A stretch of 64,000 nt of DNA. Origin: Moritella yayanosii. GTDB lineage: Bacteria > Pseudomonadota > Gammaproteobacteria > Enterobacterales > Moritellaceae. The translations under genes were made by a program, and so were the position numbers. The stretch is from contig NZ_LS483250.1 in assembly GCF_900465055.1 (NCBI RefSeq), positions 1,054,001-1,118,000 of the forward strand. The letters run 5' to 3'. The notes under the pieces are model-generated. The model searched no databases, was not told the DNA's origin, and saw only the letters and a list, made by a program, of their open reading frames with translations. Below are positions 9,243 through 18,167 of the stretch, one piece after another (position 1 is the first letter of the stretch; every line of letters begins with the position of its first letter).

Positions 9243-10583
9243 ATGAAATTTTCATCATATAGTTTTACTCCCGAAATTTTACGTGCGCTAGATGCTTGTA
9301 ATTATGACCAAATGACGCCTGTACAACAGCAAGCTATTCCAGCCGCTGGTCGTGGTAAAGATATTCTAGCGAACGCACAAACAGGTACTGGTAAAACAGC
9401 CGCGTTTGCTTTACCTATCTTGCAACAAATCGCAGATACGCCAAAAGACATCCACTCAGGCAGCGTACGCGCATTAATCTTAGTACCAACCCGAGAGCTT
9501 GCAGCGCAAGTAACAGAGAACGTTCAAGCGTACAGCCAATTCATGTCACTTAACGTAGTGAGTGTATACGGCGGCGTTAAAATGGAAACGCAAACTAAAC
9601 AGCTTAAACAAGGGGTTGATGTTTTAGTTGCTACACCTGGGCGTTTATTAGAACACCTACAACTTAACAATACTAACCTTGCTAACGTTGAACACTTAGT
9701 ATTAGACGAAGCCGATCGTATGCTAGATATGGGCTTCATCACCGATATCCGTAAGATCTTAGAGTCTATATCGAATAATTTCCAAACAATGCTGTTCTCG
9801 GCAACGTTGTCTCAACAAATGAAGCACCTAGCAAATGAATTACTGACTAGCCCAGTGATCGTTTCTGCTTCAAAAGAAAACTCGACAGCGTCAACCATTA
9901 AACACGTAATTCATCCTGTTGAACAACGCCGTAAACAAGAGCTTTTATCTGAATTAATTGGCACTAAAAACTGGAAACAGGTATTGGTTTTTGTTAACAC
10001 CAAAGAAGCGGCTAATAACATCGTTAAGGAATTAAAACTTGATGGTATTAAAGCTGACGTTTGTCACGGTGATAAAGGTCAAGGCGCACGTCGTCGTGCA
10101 TTAACTGAATTTAAAGAAGGTAAAATCCGTGCACTAGTAGCAACAGATGTTGCTGCACGTGGTCTAGATGTTCAAGGTCTTAAGCATGTCGTTAACTTTG
10201 ATTTACCATTCCTAGCTGAAGATTATATTCACCGTATCGGTCGTACAGGCCGCGCTGGTGAAACGGGTAATGCAGTATCATTTGTATGTCGTGAAGAAGA
10301 ACATGGTCTGGCTGACATCGAAGCGATGATCGGTTATAAGATTGAACGTCAAGTAGTTAAAGGTTATGAAGTAAGTAACCGTGATCGTTTGATTGCTGAT
10401 ATCAGTGGCCGTGCTTCGCATGAACGTCGTCAACCGCGTCGTAACAAAGCCGTTGGTGAAGAAAAAGTTGAACACAAGCCAAAAACAACGGCGCCAACGA
10501 AAAAAGCAAGCAAAGGTAAACATCGTAAAACAAGTGCGAAGTTACACCGTAAAGGTAATGTAGCGGCACCAAAACAAAAATAA
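9243..10583 (+). CDS. rhlE: DEAD-box ATP-dependent RNA helicase, RhlE type
   Basis: A 446-residue RNA helicase for ribosome assembly and RNA remodelling. In order: Q-motif (TPVQQQAIP), Walker A AQTGTGKT (residues 45-52), PTRELA (82-87), DEAD (155-158), SAT (186-188), VATDVAARGLD and HRIGRTGRAG (about 320). The basic C-terminal tail rich in K, R, T and A is a likely RNA-binding extension. I prefer ATG 9243 over ATG 9210: 9210 is only about 5 nt past the predicted transcription start, while AGGA lies before 9243 and the protein then begins at the family's conserved SFxxxxL segment. RhlE is the best subfamily match, but related DEAD proteins are hard to separate without alignment. Confidence 0.9.
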   Translation: MKFSSYSFTPEILRALDACNYDQMTPVQQQAIPAAGRGKDILANAQTGTGKTAAFALPILQQIADTPKDIHSGSVRALILVPTRELAAQVTENVQAYSQFMSLNVVSVYGGVKMETQTKQLKQGVDVLVATPGRLLEHLQLNNTNLANVEHLVLDEADRMLDMGFITDIRKILESISNNFQTMLFSATLSQQMKHLANELLTSPVIVSASKENSTASTIKHVIHPVEQRRKQELLSELIGTKNWKQVLVFVNTKEAANNIVKELKLDGIKADVCHGDKGQGARRRALTEFKEGKIRALVATDVAARGLDVQGLKHVVNFDLPFLAEDYIHRIGRTGRAGETGNAVSFVCREEEHGLADIEAMIGYKIERQVVKGYEVSNRDRLIADISGRASHERRQPRRNKAVGEEKVEHKPKTTAPTKKASKGKHRKTSAKLHRKGNVAAPKQK

Positions 10584-10616
10584 AACTTAGCTTAACTATT
10601 ATTATTTAAAAATAGT

Positions 10617-10664
10617 AAGGCCCTATTAAACAACCTCACGGGGTTAATTTAATAGGGCCTTTGC
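10617..10664 (+). terminator. Helicase gene terminator
   Basis: A perfect 14-bp stem: AAGGCCCTATTAAA (10617-10630) with its complement at 10648-10661 around a 17-nt loop. It is followed by TGCTT and lies 33 bp after the stop. It may also stop moaE transcription from the other side. Confidence 0.75.
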
Positions 10665-10740
10665 TTATTAACAACAATATAGTTTACAAACCATTGTTTA
10701 CAAAAACAGTGTCTGCAGGAGCATTGCAGCTATTCAGCAA

Positions 10741-11196
10741 TTACTTCCAACGGTCGGCTGCTGTCGTATCCGTTTCTCGGGCATCTACCCAATGAGAACC
10801 CGCTTGGGTTGCTTCTTTTTTCCAGAATGGTGCTTGAGTCTTTAAATAGTCCATAATGAACTCGCATGCTTGAAAAGCATCACCACGGTGCATACTGGCC
10901 ACACCAACGAAAACAATCTGCTCACCTAACGCCAATTCACCAATACGATGGATCACTTTAACACCTTGAATTGACCAACGTGTTTCAGCTTCAATCAAAA
11001 TCTTAGCCAGTGACTTTTCAGTCATGCCGGGATAATGTTCAAGCGTTAAGCCTGATACGCTATCTCCCTGGTTAAAATCGCGTACCTTACCGATAAAAGT
11101 AACGATTGCACCAGTGCTGTGGCTTTTACCTAACGCCGCATATTCAGTCGCTAAATCAAAATCTTCAGTTTGGATTTGAATGGTATCTGTATTCAT
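10741..11196 (-). CDS. moaE: Molybdopterin synthase catalytic subunit MoaE
   Basis: The large subunit of molybdopterin synthase (151 residues), which converts precursor Z (cPMP) to molybdopterin with sulfur from MoaD. Family features: the IVTFIGKVRDFNQGDSV region (residues 31-47), LEHYPGM, IHRIGELALGEQIVFVGV, SMHRGDAF and the active-site PFWKKE lysines (about 122-127). Last gene of moaB-moaC-moaD-moaE; its start directly follows the moaD stop. Confidence 0.97.
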   Translation of the reverse strand: MNTDTIQIQTEDFDLATEYAALGKSHSTGAIVTFIGKVRDFNQGDSVSGLTLEHYPGMTEKSLAKILIEAETRWSIQGVKVIHRIGELALGEQIVFVGVASMHRGDAFQACEFIMDYLKTQAPFWKKEATQAGSHWVDARETDTTAADRWK

Positions 11197-11442
11197 TTAA
11201 CCTCCAGTAACGGGTGGGAAAAATGCCACCTCGACACCGTCGTTAAGTGGCGAGTCTAAACTACAAATTTCTTGGTCAATCGCCACCAGCAATTTATCAG
11301 AATCAAGCGCCAGCGCCCACTTCCCGCCTTTACCTGCTAATTCAGCACGTAATGCATTCACAGACTCAAACTGGCCAGTCACTTCTAATTCTGCGCATTC
11401 AACCAATTCTCTAATTTGTGCAAAAAATAATACTTTAATCAT
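11197..11442 (-). CDS. moaD: Molybdopterin synthase sulfur carrier subunit MoaD
   Basis: An 81-residue ubiquitin-like sulfur carrier. It ends in the obligatory Gly-Gly (PPVTGG), whose thiocarboxylate donates sulfur inside MoaE. The VLFFAQIRELV start and EVAFFPPVTGG end are typical. It abuts moaE with no gap and follows moaC by 18 bp. Confidence 0.96.
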   Translation of the reverse strand: MIKVLFFAQIRELVECAELEVTGQFESVNALRAELAGKGGKWALALDSDKLLVAIDQEICSLDSPLNDGVEVAFFPPVTGG

Positions 11443-11460
11443 GACAATACCTTACGCAAT

Positions 11461-11937
11461 CTAAACTTTAAAATGACCTGACTTGCCACCGGTCTTCTCA
11501 AGTAGCTTAATACCATCAATGATGATGTCTTTTTGAACCGCTTTACACATATCATAAATGGTTAATGCGGCTACTGATGCCGCTGTTAACGCTTCCATTT
11601 CTACGCCGGTCTTACCCGAAAGTTTACAACAGGTTTCGATGCGTACAAGGTTATTTTCTGGCTCTGGTGTTAATTCGACTGTCACTTTAGTCAGCATAAG
11701 CGGATGACAAAGCGGGATAATATCAGCGGTTTTCTTCGCGGCTTGAATGCCAGCAATACGCGCAGTGGCAAATACGTCACCTTTGTGGTGATCACCCGAC
11801 ATGATCAGCGCGAGTGTTTCTGCCGACATACGCACAATCGCTTCCGCTCTTGCTTCACGTTGCGTTACTTCTTTTTCAGTAACATCAACCATATTTGCTT
11901 CACCAGAAGCATTTACATGAGTAAATTGTTGAGACAT
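11461..11937 (-). CDS. moaC: Cyclic pyranopterin monophosphate synthase MoaC
   Basis: 158 residues. It converts the MoaA product (3',8-cyclo-GTP) to cyclic pyranopterin monophosphate in molybdenum cofactor synthesis. Recognisable segments: [14 protein letters not shown] (residues about 16-29), the [18 protein letters not shown] region, IPLCHPL (74-80) and the [13 protein letters not shown] block followed by IYDMCKAV and the K-x-x-GGKSG end. It lies in the middle of moaBCDE, while moaA, its pathway partner, lies 6 kb away beyond nap. Confidence 0.97.
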   Translation of the reverse strand: MSQQFTHVNASGEANMVDVTEKEVTQREARAEAIVRMSAETLALIMSGDHHKGDVFATARIAGIQAAKKTADIIPLCHPLMLTKVTVELTPEPENNLVRIETCCKLSGKTGVEMEALTAASVAALTIYDMCKAVQKDIIIDGIKLLEKTGGKSGHFKV

Positions 11938-11952
11938 TAGAATTCCTATTAC

Positions 11953-12459
11953 TTAAATATGTGGCATAAAATTATATGGACGATGAGCATTATTTAACTG
12001 CTCACGTAAGATCTTATTCCAACCTGTTTTACATGCACCCGTTGATCCAGGCATACAGAAAATAACGGTTTTATTGGCAAAACCACCCACTGCGCGGCTT
12101 TGAATTGTCGATGTTCCGATTTCATCGTATGAAACTGCACGGAATAATTCACCAAAACCTTCGATTGCTTTATCAAATAACGGCTGTACGGCTTCTGGTG
12201 TCATGTCTCGTGCAGTAAAACCAGTGCCACCGGTAATTAACACGCCTTGGATATTTTCGTCAGCAATCCACTGAGAGACGATCGCGCGGATCTTATATTT
12301 ATCATCAATGACGATCTTTTTATCCATCAAAATATGACCATCGGCAACAAGTGCTTCTGCAAGAAAGCGCCCTGAAGTATCTGTTTCTTCATTACGGGTA
12401 TCGGATACGGTTAATACCGCGAGTTTTGCGGCTTTAAACGCTGATTCAGCATGGCTCAT
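11953..12459 (-). CDS. moaB: Molybdenum cofactor biosynthesis protein B
   Basis: 168 residues of the MogA/MoaB fold, probably molybdopterin adenylyltransferase-like. It shows [15 protein letters not shown] (about 16-30), the [17 protein letters not shown] substrate loop (about 73-89) and [14 protein letters not shown]. Length and motifs favour MoaB over the longer MogA. First gene of the moaB-C-D-E run; the gap to moaC is 15 bp. Confidence 0.94.
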   Translation of the reverse strand: MSHAESAFKAAKLAVLTVSDTRNEETDTSGRFLAEALVADGHILMDKKIVIDDKYKIRAIVSQWIADENIQGVLITGGTGFTARDMTPEAVQPLFDKAIEGFGELFRAVSYDEIGTSTIQSRAVGGFANKTVIFCMPGSTGACKTGWNKILREQLNNAHRPYNFMPHI

Positions 12460-12533
12460 TATTTTTCCTTTTCAATTCAGTCATGTTAATTAAACAAGCT
12501 CAACGCTGAAAATGACTATCACACGTCTTACTA

Positions 12534-12557
12534 TTTATTATTTATTATTTATTATTT
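12534..12557. repeat. TTTATTA heptamer tandem repeat
   Basis: Three full copies of TTTATTA plus four bases. The third copy contains the TAA stop (12552-12554, minus strand) of the RNA methyltransferase. It is short and AT-rich and could be simple slippage sequence. Confidence 0.6.
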
Positions 12558-13070
12558 ACTACTTACAGTCACTTTTACTTTATTGTTATTGTCGCGACTG
12601 TCTCGAATCAATGCATCATTGGCGATGGTATCTACAGATTTGGCAAGACGATCGTATAAAAGTACATTCACAGTCGCTGCAAGGTTCATGCAACCCACTG
12701 TCGGTACATAAACAACCGCTGATGCACGATCAATTACTTTTTGATCTATTGTGCCGTCTTCAGGACCAAAGATATAAATAACATTATCAGGATGCTCAAA
12801 CGCTGGTAACGGGATTGCGCCTTCCGCTAATTCAACGCAAACAATATTGGTTGATTCTGGAATACTATCGAGCCAATTATCAACACCTGTTAATGGCGTT
12901 TTAGCGGCGATATTTTGAGTGTCGGTTTGAAAGGCAGATGCGCGATCATATCTTAGCCCGGTATAATAAACCGCATCTGCTTGATAACAACCAGCGGCAC
13001 GCATTACCGCACCGACATTAGTAGGACTTTTAGGATTGGTTAAACCAATTGATACATTTTTATTTTTCAT
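12552..13070 (-). CDS. SPOUT-family RNA methyltransferase (TrmH type)
   Basis: A 172-residue knotted methyltransferase likely to 2'-O-methylate a tRNA or rRNA ribose. Motif 1 NPKSPTNVGAVMRAAGCY (residues 12-29) supplies the catalytic Arg. Motif 2 YIFGPEDGTI and motif 3 VPTVGCMNLAATVNVLLYD form the S-adenosylmethionine knot. It is short, without the N-terminal extension of TrmH or RlmB. The substrate cannot be fixed from sequence. It has its own transcription unit between the nap terminator and moaB and is not obviously part of the nitrate block. Confidence 0.85.
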   Translation of the reverse strand: MKNKNVSIGLTNPKSPTNVGAVMRAAGCYQADAVYYTGLRYDRASAFQTDTQNIAAKTPLTGVDNWLDSIPESTNIVCVELAEGAIPLPAFEHPDNVIYIFGPEDGTIDQKVIDRASAVVYVPTVGCMNLAATVNVLLYDRLAKSVDTIANDALIRDSRDNNNKVKVTVSSK

Positions 13071-13160
13071 TCAATGCTTTATTTTATCGATAATAAACGG
13101 GATCTTGTACCTGCTATAATACAAGGATATGAAACCTATCTCAAGGCCATCACGGGAGAA

Positions 13161-13191
13161 CAAAAAAGGCCGCATTACAAAATGCGGCCTT
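13161..13191 (-). terminator. nap operon terminator
   Basis: AAGGCCGCATT (13166-13176) pairs perfectly with AATGCGGCCTT (13181-13191) around a 4-nt loop. On the minus strand it is followed by a run of T (AAAAAA at 13162-13167 on the plus strand). It lies 29 bp after the last nap-linked gene. Confidence 0.85.
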
Positions 13192-13219
13192 CACTTTATT
13201 CATCTAGATAACGTGTGTA

Positions 13220-13354
13220 TTATTTATCTTTATCTGCAGTGAGCGACAATGCCCATACCGAAAATCCTGCCACGGCAGCAAAACCAGCGAGTAAAATAAC
13301 CGGTATTGCCGTGTAACCTAAGATATGCCAAATAACGTATTCTAACGTACTCAT
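13220..13354 (-). CDS. Tiny nap-linked membrane protein (TIGR02808-like)
   Basis: A 44-residue protein, starting MSTLEYVIWHILGYTAIP and ending in the charged DKDK. One membrane helix covers about residues 8-36. GGAAGC lies 7 nt before the ATG, an excellent ribosome-binding site, and the gene follows napC by 22 bp inside the operon before the terminator. From family knowledge, a protein of about 46 residues found near periplasmic nitrate reductase genes in Vibrio and Photobacterium (TIGR02808) fits in size, topology and position. It differs from NapE in place and sequence. Function unknown; it could help hold NapC or assist assembly. Confidence 0.85.
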   Translation of the reverse strand: MSTLEYVIWHILGYTAIPVILLAGFAAVAGFSVWALSLTADKDK

Positions 13355-13376
13355 AATTGTGCTTCCTTTTTTCTAT

Positions 13377-13949
13377 CTACCAACCAGGTACATCAGACAT
13401 ATCTGGCAGTTGATGGGCAATACCTTTATGGCAATCAACACAGGTTTTTTCACCACTTGCTAATGCGGTAGAATGTTGTTTTCTACTCCGTGGGCCTTGC
13501 TCAGAGAAATCCATGTATTCAAAGTTATGACAATTACGACATTCTTGTGAATCATTTTCTTTCATTCGTTGCCATTCGCGCACAGCTAAATGTTTACGAC
13601 GTGCTTCAAATTTTTCTTGAGTTGAAATTGTTCCCATCAAGAATGCCACAATTTCATTACTCGCTTGTACTTTACGTATGATTTTGTCGGTCCAGTTATG
13701 TGGTACGTGACAATCAGAACAGATTGCACGTACACCTGAGCGATTCGAGTAGTGAATTGTTTCTCTTAGCTCTTTAACAATTGGTGCGTGACAAGCAGAA
13801 CAGAATTCTTCTGTGTTGGTCGCTTCCATACCCATGTTAAAGGCACCCCAGAAAATAATACCGCCGAGAAAGCCCATAGCGAGGACAGTACCAACAGCTG
13901 CTTTACTTGGTGTCGTTAATTTACGCCAAAAATTTAAAATCAGTTTCAT
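13377..13949 (-). CDS. napC: Cytochrome c-type protein NapC
   Basis: A 190-residue membrane-anchored tetrahaem quinol dehydrogenase of the NapC/NirT family that passes electrons from quinol to NapB-NapA. One N-terminal anchor helix (about residues 18-40) is followed by four CxxCH haem sites: CSACH (50), CSDCH (77), CRNCH (near 137) and CVDCH (near 171). Length fits. It follows napB by 44 bp. With no napGH here, NapC is the only visible quinol entry. Confidence 0.96.
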   Translation of the reverse strand: MKLILNFWRKLTTPSKAAVGTVLAMGFLGGIIFWGAFNMGMEATNTEEFCSACHAPIVKELRETIHYSNRSGVRAICSDCHVPHNWTDKIIRKVQASNEIVAFLMGTISTQEKFEARRKHLAVREWQRMKENDSQECRNCHNFEYMDFSEQGPRSRKQHSTALASGEKTCVDCHKGIAHQLPDMSDVPGW

Positions 13950-13993
13950 TTTATCGCCTCTTTTTCGTTTCGGCTACTTTCATTTTAGATAAA

Positions 13994-14461
13994 TCAACGC
14001 AATGAATCTACACGTTTAAAATCATTTCCGATTAACGGTGATGCGTCGGCTTGTGTCACATGGCATTGCAAGCAGAAGTAACGACGTGGTGAAACGTCTG
14101 ATAATACTTCGCCTTCACGTGATTGATAATGCGTGACACTGATCTTAGTCGCGCCCATTTCACCCGCGTATTTCCAGCTATGACATGACAGACATTTGTT
14201 CGCATTTAAAGACACTTCATAATGACGTGTTTGATGCGGAATAAGTGGCGGTTGATACACGTAATCACGATCGATTGGGCTACGATCTTTGATCACGCGT
14301 TTTAACTCATCCGCTTTACGTGTGACATCTAACTCAGTAATACCACGCAGTGATGCAACACCACCGTTGTTTACATTTTCAATTTTCGTCGTTTCGGTGC
14401 TTTGTGCCGATACAGAGAATAAAATCCCCGCAGTTAGCAGCACAGCCAATAATTTTCTCAT
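13994..14461 (-). CDS. napB: Periplasmic nitrate reductase small subunit NapB
   Basis: A dihaem cytochrome c that carries electrons to NapA. I start it at ATG 14461: GGAG lies 8 nt upstream and the protein then begins MRKLLAVLLTAGILFSVSA, a proper signal peptide. The longer frame from 14485 would add eight hydrophilic residues before it. Two CxxCH sites (CLSCH, CLQCH) and the family segments PPLIPHQTRHYEV and RRYFCLQCH are present. The gap to napA is 65 bp. Confidence 0.96.
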   Translation of the reverse strand: MRKLLAVLLTAGILFSVSAQSTETTKIENVNNGGVASLRGITELDVTRKADELKRVIKDRSPIDRDYVYQPPLIPHQTRHYEVSLNANKCLSCHSWKYAGEMGATKISVTHYQSREGEVLSDVSPRRYFCLQCHVTQADASPLIGNDFKRVDSLR

Positions 14462-14550
14462 ATTATGTTCTCCGCCTATTGGCAAATAAATCTGTTATTT
14501 GCCAGCATGACTGCTGGCAAAATAGTTAATTAAAAATATGCAGCGGGTGA

Positions 14551-17037
14551 TTACACTTTGGAAATTTTAACTGCACATTTTTTATAATCCGTTTGTTTTG
14601 ATAACGGATCGGTAGCATCTAGACATACCTTGTTGATTAATACTCGCGCATCAAACCAAGGAACAAATACTAAGCCTACCGGTGGACGGTTACGGCCACG
14701 TGTTTCCACACGACAACGCACTTCACCACGAACAGATTCAATCAGAACTTCATCACCACGACGAACATTACGTTTCTTCGCGTCATCAGGGTGGATGTAA
14801 CAAAGCGCATCAGGCATGGCACGGTAAAGCTCTGGAACTCGTGCCGTCATCGAACCCGAATGCCAATGCTCTAAAACACGACCGGTACATAACCACATAT
14901 CATATTCTTCATTTGGCATTTCTGGTGGCGCTTCATAAGGGGCAAAGATAATATTTGCTTTACCATCTGCTTTACCATAGAACTCAAAGCCTTTACCTTT
15001 GCCAACATATGGATCACTGCCTTCAATAAAGCGCCATTTGGTTTCAACACCGTTAACCACAGGCCAACGTAAACCACGTACAGTATGGTAAACATCATAA
15101 GGGGCTAAATCATGGCCATGACCACGGCCAAATGTTGCGTATTCTTCAAACAGGCCTTTTTGTACATAGAAGCCTTGGTCATGTGCATCATCATTTAACT
15201 CTTGCGCTTCACTTATTGGGAAGGCATCAACATTACCATTACGATAAAGTACATCGTACATAGTCTTGCCACGATGCTCTGGCATTTTAGCTAATAGATC
15301 TTCACCCCAAACTTCTTCAATCTTAAAGCGTTTAGAGAATTCCATTAACTGCCATAAATCCGATTTAGCACCTTCAATAGACTTAACTTGTTGATACCAA
15401 ACTTGGGTACGACGTTCCGCATTGCCATAAGCGCCCTCTTTCTCTACCCACATAGCGGTAGGTAAAATAAGATCAGATGCTTGCGCAGTAACGGTTGGGT
15501 ACGGGTCTGAACAAACAATGAAGTTAGCTGGATTACGGTAACCCGGTAACCCTTCTTCCATCATATTCGGCGCAGCTTGCATGTTGTTATTACACATAGT
15601 CCAGTACGCATTTAACGTACCATCTTTAAGTGCGCGGCCTTGTGCAATGGCATGTAGACCCGGTTTTGCAGGAATAGTGCCTTCGGGTAATTTCCATATT
15701 TTTTCTGCTATAGCACGATGCTTAGGATTTTTAACCACCATATCTGCAGGCAGACGGTGTGAGAATGTACCCACTTCACGCGCAGTACCACACGCTGATG
15801 GCTGACCGGTTAGTGAGAATGGACCATTACCCGGTTGTGAGATCTTACCAACAAGTAAATGGATGTTATAAACAAGGCTGTTCATCCATACACCACGCGT
15901 ATGTTGATTCATCCCCATCGTCCATAATGACATTACTTTAATGTTTGGATCGGCGTATTGCTTAGCAAGCGTAATCAGTTTCTCAACCGGCACACCTGAT
16001 ATTTCAGATGTTTTTTCAACGGTATACTCAGCAACAGACGCTTTATACTCTTCAAAAGTCATTGCCGACAATTTACCCGAGTTAGGGTTTTTCGCTTTTT
16101 TCTGGAGCGGATGATCATCACGTAGACCATAACCGATATCAGTTGCAGTACGCTTAAAGTGAGTATGCTTATTGACAAAATCCCAGTTCACGGCATCATT
16201 TTGGATAATGTAGTTAGCAATGAAGTTAGCCATAGCAAGATCAGATTGCGGATGGAAGATAATGCCTTCATCTGCAAGTTCAAAAGAACGATGCTTGTAA
16301 GTAGAAAGTACATTTACACGTACGTGAGGATTACTTAAACGATGGTCTGTAATACGCGTCCAAAGAATTGGATGCATTTCCGCCATGTTTGAACCCCAAA
16401 GTACAAACGAATCGGCATGTTCGAAATCATCATAACAACCCATTGGCTCATCAATACCAAAGGTACGCATGAAACCGCCCACAGCAGAAGCCATACAGTG
16501 ACGCGCATTTGGATCAATGTTATTTGAACGGAAGCCAGCTTTCATTAATTTAACCGCGGCATAGCCTTCCATTACGGTCCATTGACCTGAACCGAACATA
16601 CCAACAGATTCAGGGCCATTTGCTTTTAACGATGCTTTCCACTTCTCTGCCATGATATCAAAAGCTTGATCCCATGAAATTGGCGTAAATTCACCATCTT
16701 TAGCAAATTTACCATCTCTCATACGAAGTAACGGTGTTGTTAAACGATCTTTACCGTACATGATTTTAGACAAGAAATAACCTTTAACACAGTTAAGACC
16801 TTTGTTAACGGGTGACTCCGGATCCCCCTGTGTCGCAACAACTCGACCACCTTGTGTACCGACTAATACAGAACAACCGGTACCGCAGAAACGACATGGG
16901 GCTTTGTCCCATTTTATTTTTGTTTCATCACTACTTGCAATCAAATTAGTTGCGCTAGTAGGCAGAGTAACGCCAGCGACTGCAGCCGCAGCGACTGCAG
17001 CATTTGCTTTAACAAATGCACGTCTGGTTAATTTCAT
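14551..17037 (-). CDS. napA: Periplasmic nitrate reductase catalytic subunit NapA
   Basis: An 828-residue molybdoenzyme that reduces nitrate to nitrite in the periplasm. It has a Tat signal with the twin-arginine motif TRRAFVK (residues 4-10). A 4Fe-4S site is formed by Cys 48, 51, 55 and 83 (CRFCGTGC ... NCVKGY). The molybdenum ligand Cys lies in the [11 protein letters not shown] segment (near 180), followed by bis-MGD binding regions. Length equals E. coli NapA (828). The start overlaps napD by 4 nt (ATGA). Its cofactor needs the moa genes on either side. Confidence 0.98.
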   Translation of the reverse strand: MKLTRRAFVKANAAVAAAAVAGVTLPTSATNLIASSDETKIKWDKAPCRFCGTGCSVLVGTQGGRVVATQGDPESPVNKGLNCVKGYFLSKIMYGKDRLTTPLLRMRDGKFAKDGEFTPISWDQAFDIMAEKWKASLKANGPESVGMFGSGQWTVMEGYAAVKLMKAGFRSNNIDPNARHCMASAVGGFMRTFGIDEPMGCYDDFEHADSFVLWGSNMAEMHPILWTRITDHRLSNPHVRVNVLSTYKHRSFELADEGIIFHPQSDLAMANFIANYIIQNDAVNWDFVNKHTHFKRTATDIGYGLRDDHPLQKKAKNPNSGKLSAMTFEEYKASVAEYTVEKTSEISGVPVEKLITLAKQYADPNIKVMSLWTMGMNQHTRGVWMNSLVYNIHLLVGKISQPGNGPFSLTGQPSACGTAREVGTFSHRLPADMVVKNPKHRAIAEKIWKLPEGTIPAKPGLHAIAQGRALKDGTLNAYWTMCNNNMQAAPNMMEEGLPGYRNPANFIVCSDPYPTVTAQASDLILPTAMWVEKEGAYGNAERRTQVWYQQVKSIEGAKSDLWQLMEFSKRFKIEEVWGEDLLAKMPEHRGKTMYDVLYRNGNVDAFPISEAQELNDDAHDQGFYVQKGLFEEYATFGRGHGHDLAPYDVYHTVRGLRWPVVNGVETKWRFIEGSDPYVGKGKGFEFYGKADGKANIIFAPYEAPPEMPNEEYDMWLCTGRVLEHWHSGSMTARVPELYRAMPDALCYIHPDDAKKRNVRRGDEVLIESVRGEVRCRVETRGRNRPPVGLVFVPWFDARVLINKVCLDATDPLSKQTDYKKCAVKISKV

Positions 17038-17306
17038 AGATCATCCTCACATGATGGATCAATAGTTTCAATTTGATGAAAAACAAGAGAAGTACTTAAG
17101 ACATGTTCGAAATTATTAATTTTATCAATAATATCGGTAACAAATTTCTGATTAGTGGTTTCTAATACAGTGATAATTTTTCCCTTTTCACTATCACCGT
17201 AAATTTCAGCATCTGGGATCGCTGCGATTTTACTTTTCACGATTTCCAAATATTCTGGTTTTACGTGAATAATTAAACTCGATATATGAACTTCTTGTTC
17301 TGCCAT
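17034..17306 (-). CDS. napD: NapD, chaperone for NapA export
   Basis: A 90-residue cytoplasmic chaperone that binds the NapA Tat signal and delays export until the cofactor is loaded. The pattern [21 protein letters not shown] with IPDAEIYG and GKIITVLET is typical. It overlaps the napA start by 4 nt, so the chaperone and its client are translationally coupled. Confidence 0.94.
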   Translation of the reverse strand: MAEQEVHISSLIIHVKPEYLEIVKSKIAAIPDAEIYGDSEKGKIITVLETTNQKFVTDIIDKINNFEHVLSTSLVFHQIETIDPSCEDDL

Positions 17307-17351
17307 TTTATGACCTTATAATTATTATAAACATATTCCTAATAACTCGAT

Positions 17352-17834
17352 TTAACGGTTAGCGCTCACTGTAATTGCATTTACAGGGCAACTCGATACG
17401 CACGCACCACAACCGTTACAATCATCTAATACAACATCAGGACTCACAAACGTTGTAGTAGTAAAATTAAATGCTAAAGCTTCGGATTCGCATGATTCCG
17501 CACAACTTCTGCAATATACAGACCCAATATTTAAGCAACTATTTGAAACAACGGCTTTATTTGGCCATGCTTGTGTTTGGGTTAAATCAAATAAATCTTC
17601 TTTACAATGATTTACGCATTCTTTACAGAAACTGCATTCTGATACGCTAAAATCAATTTCAGGAAATCCGCCGTCGCCCAAGATGATTATCTGTTCTGGG
17701 CAAGCTGTCTGGCAATCACCACAGCGCGTGCACTTATCTGTAAAGTCTAAGTCTGCTTTTAACCAAGGTAGACGTACAACATTGTCTTGTTCTTTACGAC
17801 GAAATAACGCACGTCGTGCAAGGTTAATACTCAT
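17352..17834 (-). CDS. napF: Ferredoxin-type protein NapF
   Basis: A cytoplasmic protein with four predicted 4Fe-4S sites, thought to help NapA cluster maturation. Cysteine runs: CTRCGDCQTACP, CSFCKECVNHC, CRSCAESC and CNGCGACVSSCP. I use ATG 17834 (MSINLARRALFRRK) with AAGG upstream; the frame can be extended two codons to GTG 17840. The arginine-rich start matches NapF. First gene of napFDABC; the nap control region lies upstream. Confidence 0.93.
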   Translation of the reverse strand: MSINLARRALFRRKEQDNVVRLPWLKADLDFTDKCTRCGDCQTACPEQIIILGDGGFPEIDFSVSECSFCKECVNHCKEDLFDLTQTQAWPNKAVVSNSCLNIGSVYCRSCAESCESEALAFNFTTTTFVSPDVVLDDCNGCGACVSSCPVNAITVSANR

Positions 17835-17914
17835 CAACACTACCTTATAAAAATAACTTTTCTAATGTGAAAAAATTAAGGCGCACATCATTCTATAAAG
17901 ATATCGAATTCATG

Positions 17915-17920
17915 ATGATA
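17915..17920 (-). promoter_or_regulatory. Putative nap operon -10 box
   Basis: TATCAT on the minus strand (5 of 6 to TATAAT), 81 bp before the napF start. It would start transcription near 17908. That places the NarP-type site near -41 and the Fnr-like site near -69. There is no good -35, as expected for an activator-dependent promoter. Confidence 0.45.
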
Positions 17921-17940
17921 CAAATAACGCCAGTCTAAAA

Positions 17941-17956
17941 TACTCACTAGTGGGTA
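17941..17956. promoter_or_regulatory. NarP/NarL-type 7-2-7 binding site
   Basis: TACTCACTAGTGGGTA is an almost perfect inverted pair of TACYYMT-type heptamers separated by 2 bp, the arrangement NarP prefers. It is centred about 40 bp upstream of the putative nap start. narQ-narP lie 1.5 kb away beyond moaA. Confidence 0.7.
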
Positions 17957-17969
17957 AGATGAACAAAAC

Positions 17970-17983
17970 TTAATTTAGATCAA
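17970..17983. promoter_or_regulatory. Fnr-like site of the nap promoter
   Basis: TTAATTTAGATCAA matches TTGAT-N4-ATCAA at 9 of 10 defined positions. It lies 28 bp (centre to centre) upstream of the NarP-type site. E. coli nap also uses Fnr upstream of NarP, at a somewhat closer spacing. Confidence 0.55.
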
Positions 17984-18082
17984 TAATTACAGACATATTT
18001 AAGGCAACTTAAGACAATTTAAGTCAATAAATGCTTAAGATTATAGCTAACCGTTGCCATATTCGCCTTTATTATGGGGATT

Positions 18083-18115
18083 AAATATAGCGTAAGCTTG
18101 TATTACGCTATATTT
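18083..18115 (-). terminator. Hairpin downstream of moaA
   Basis: AAATATAGCGTAA (18083-18095) and its exact complement (18103-18115) form a 13-bp stem with a 7-nt loop, 53 bp after the moaA stop. There is no separate U-tract, but the 3' arm ends in UAUAUUUAAU on the minus strand. It probably ends moaA and shields the nap promoter. Confidence 0.5.
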
Positions 18116-18167
18116 TAAAAATTAAGAAAGAGATAAAGAAAGGATGATTTTGTATATTTTCGGTTTT

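Noticed and set aside
17352-17834. The napF product as a generic ferredoxin of another pathway
   Set aside because: Arginine-rich start, cluster spacing and place at the head of napDABC fit NapF.
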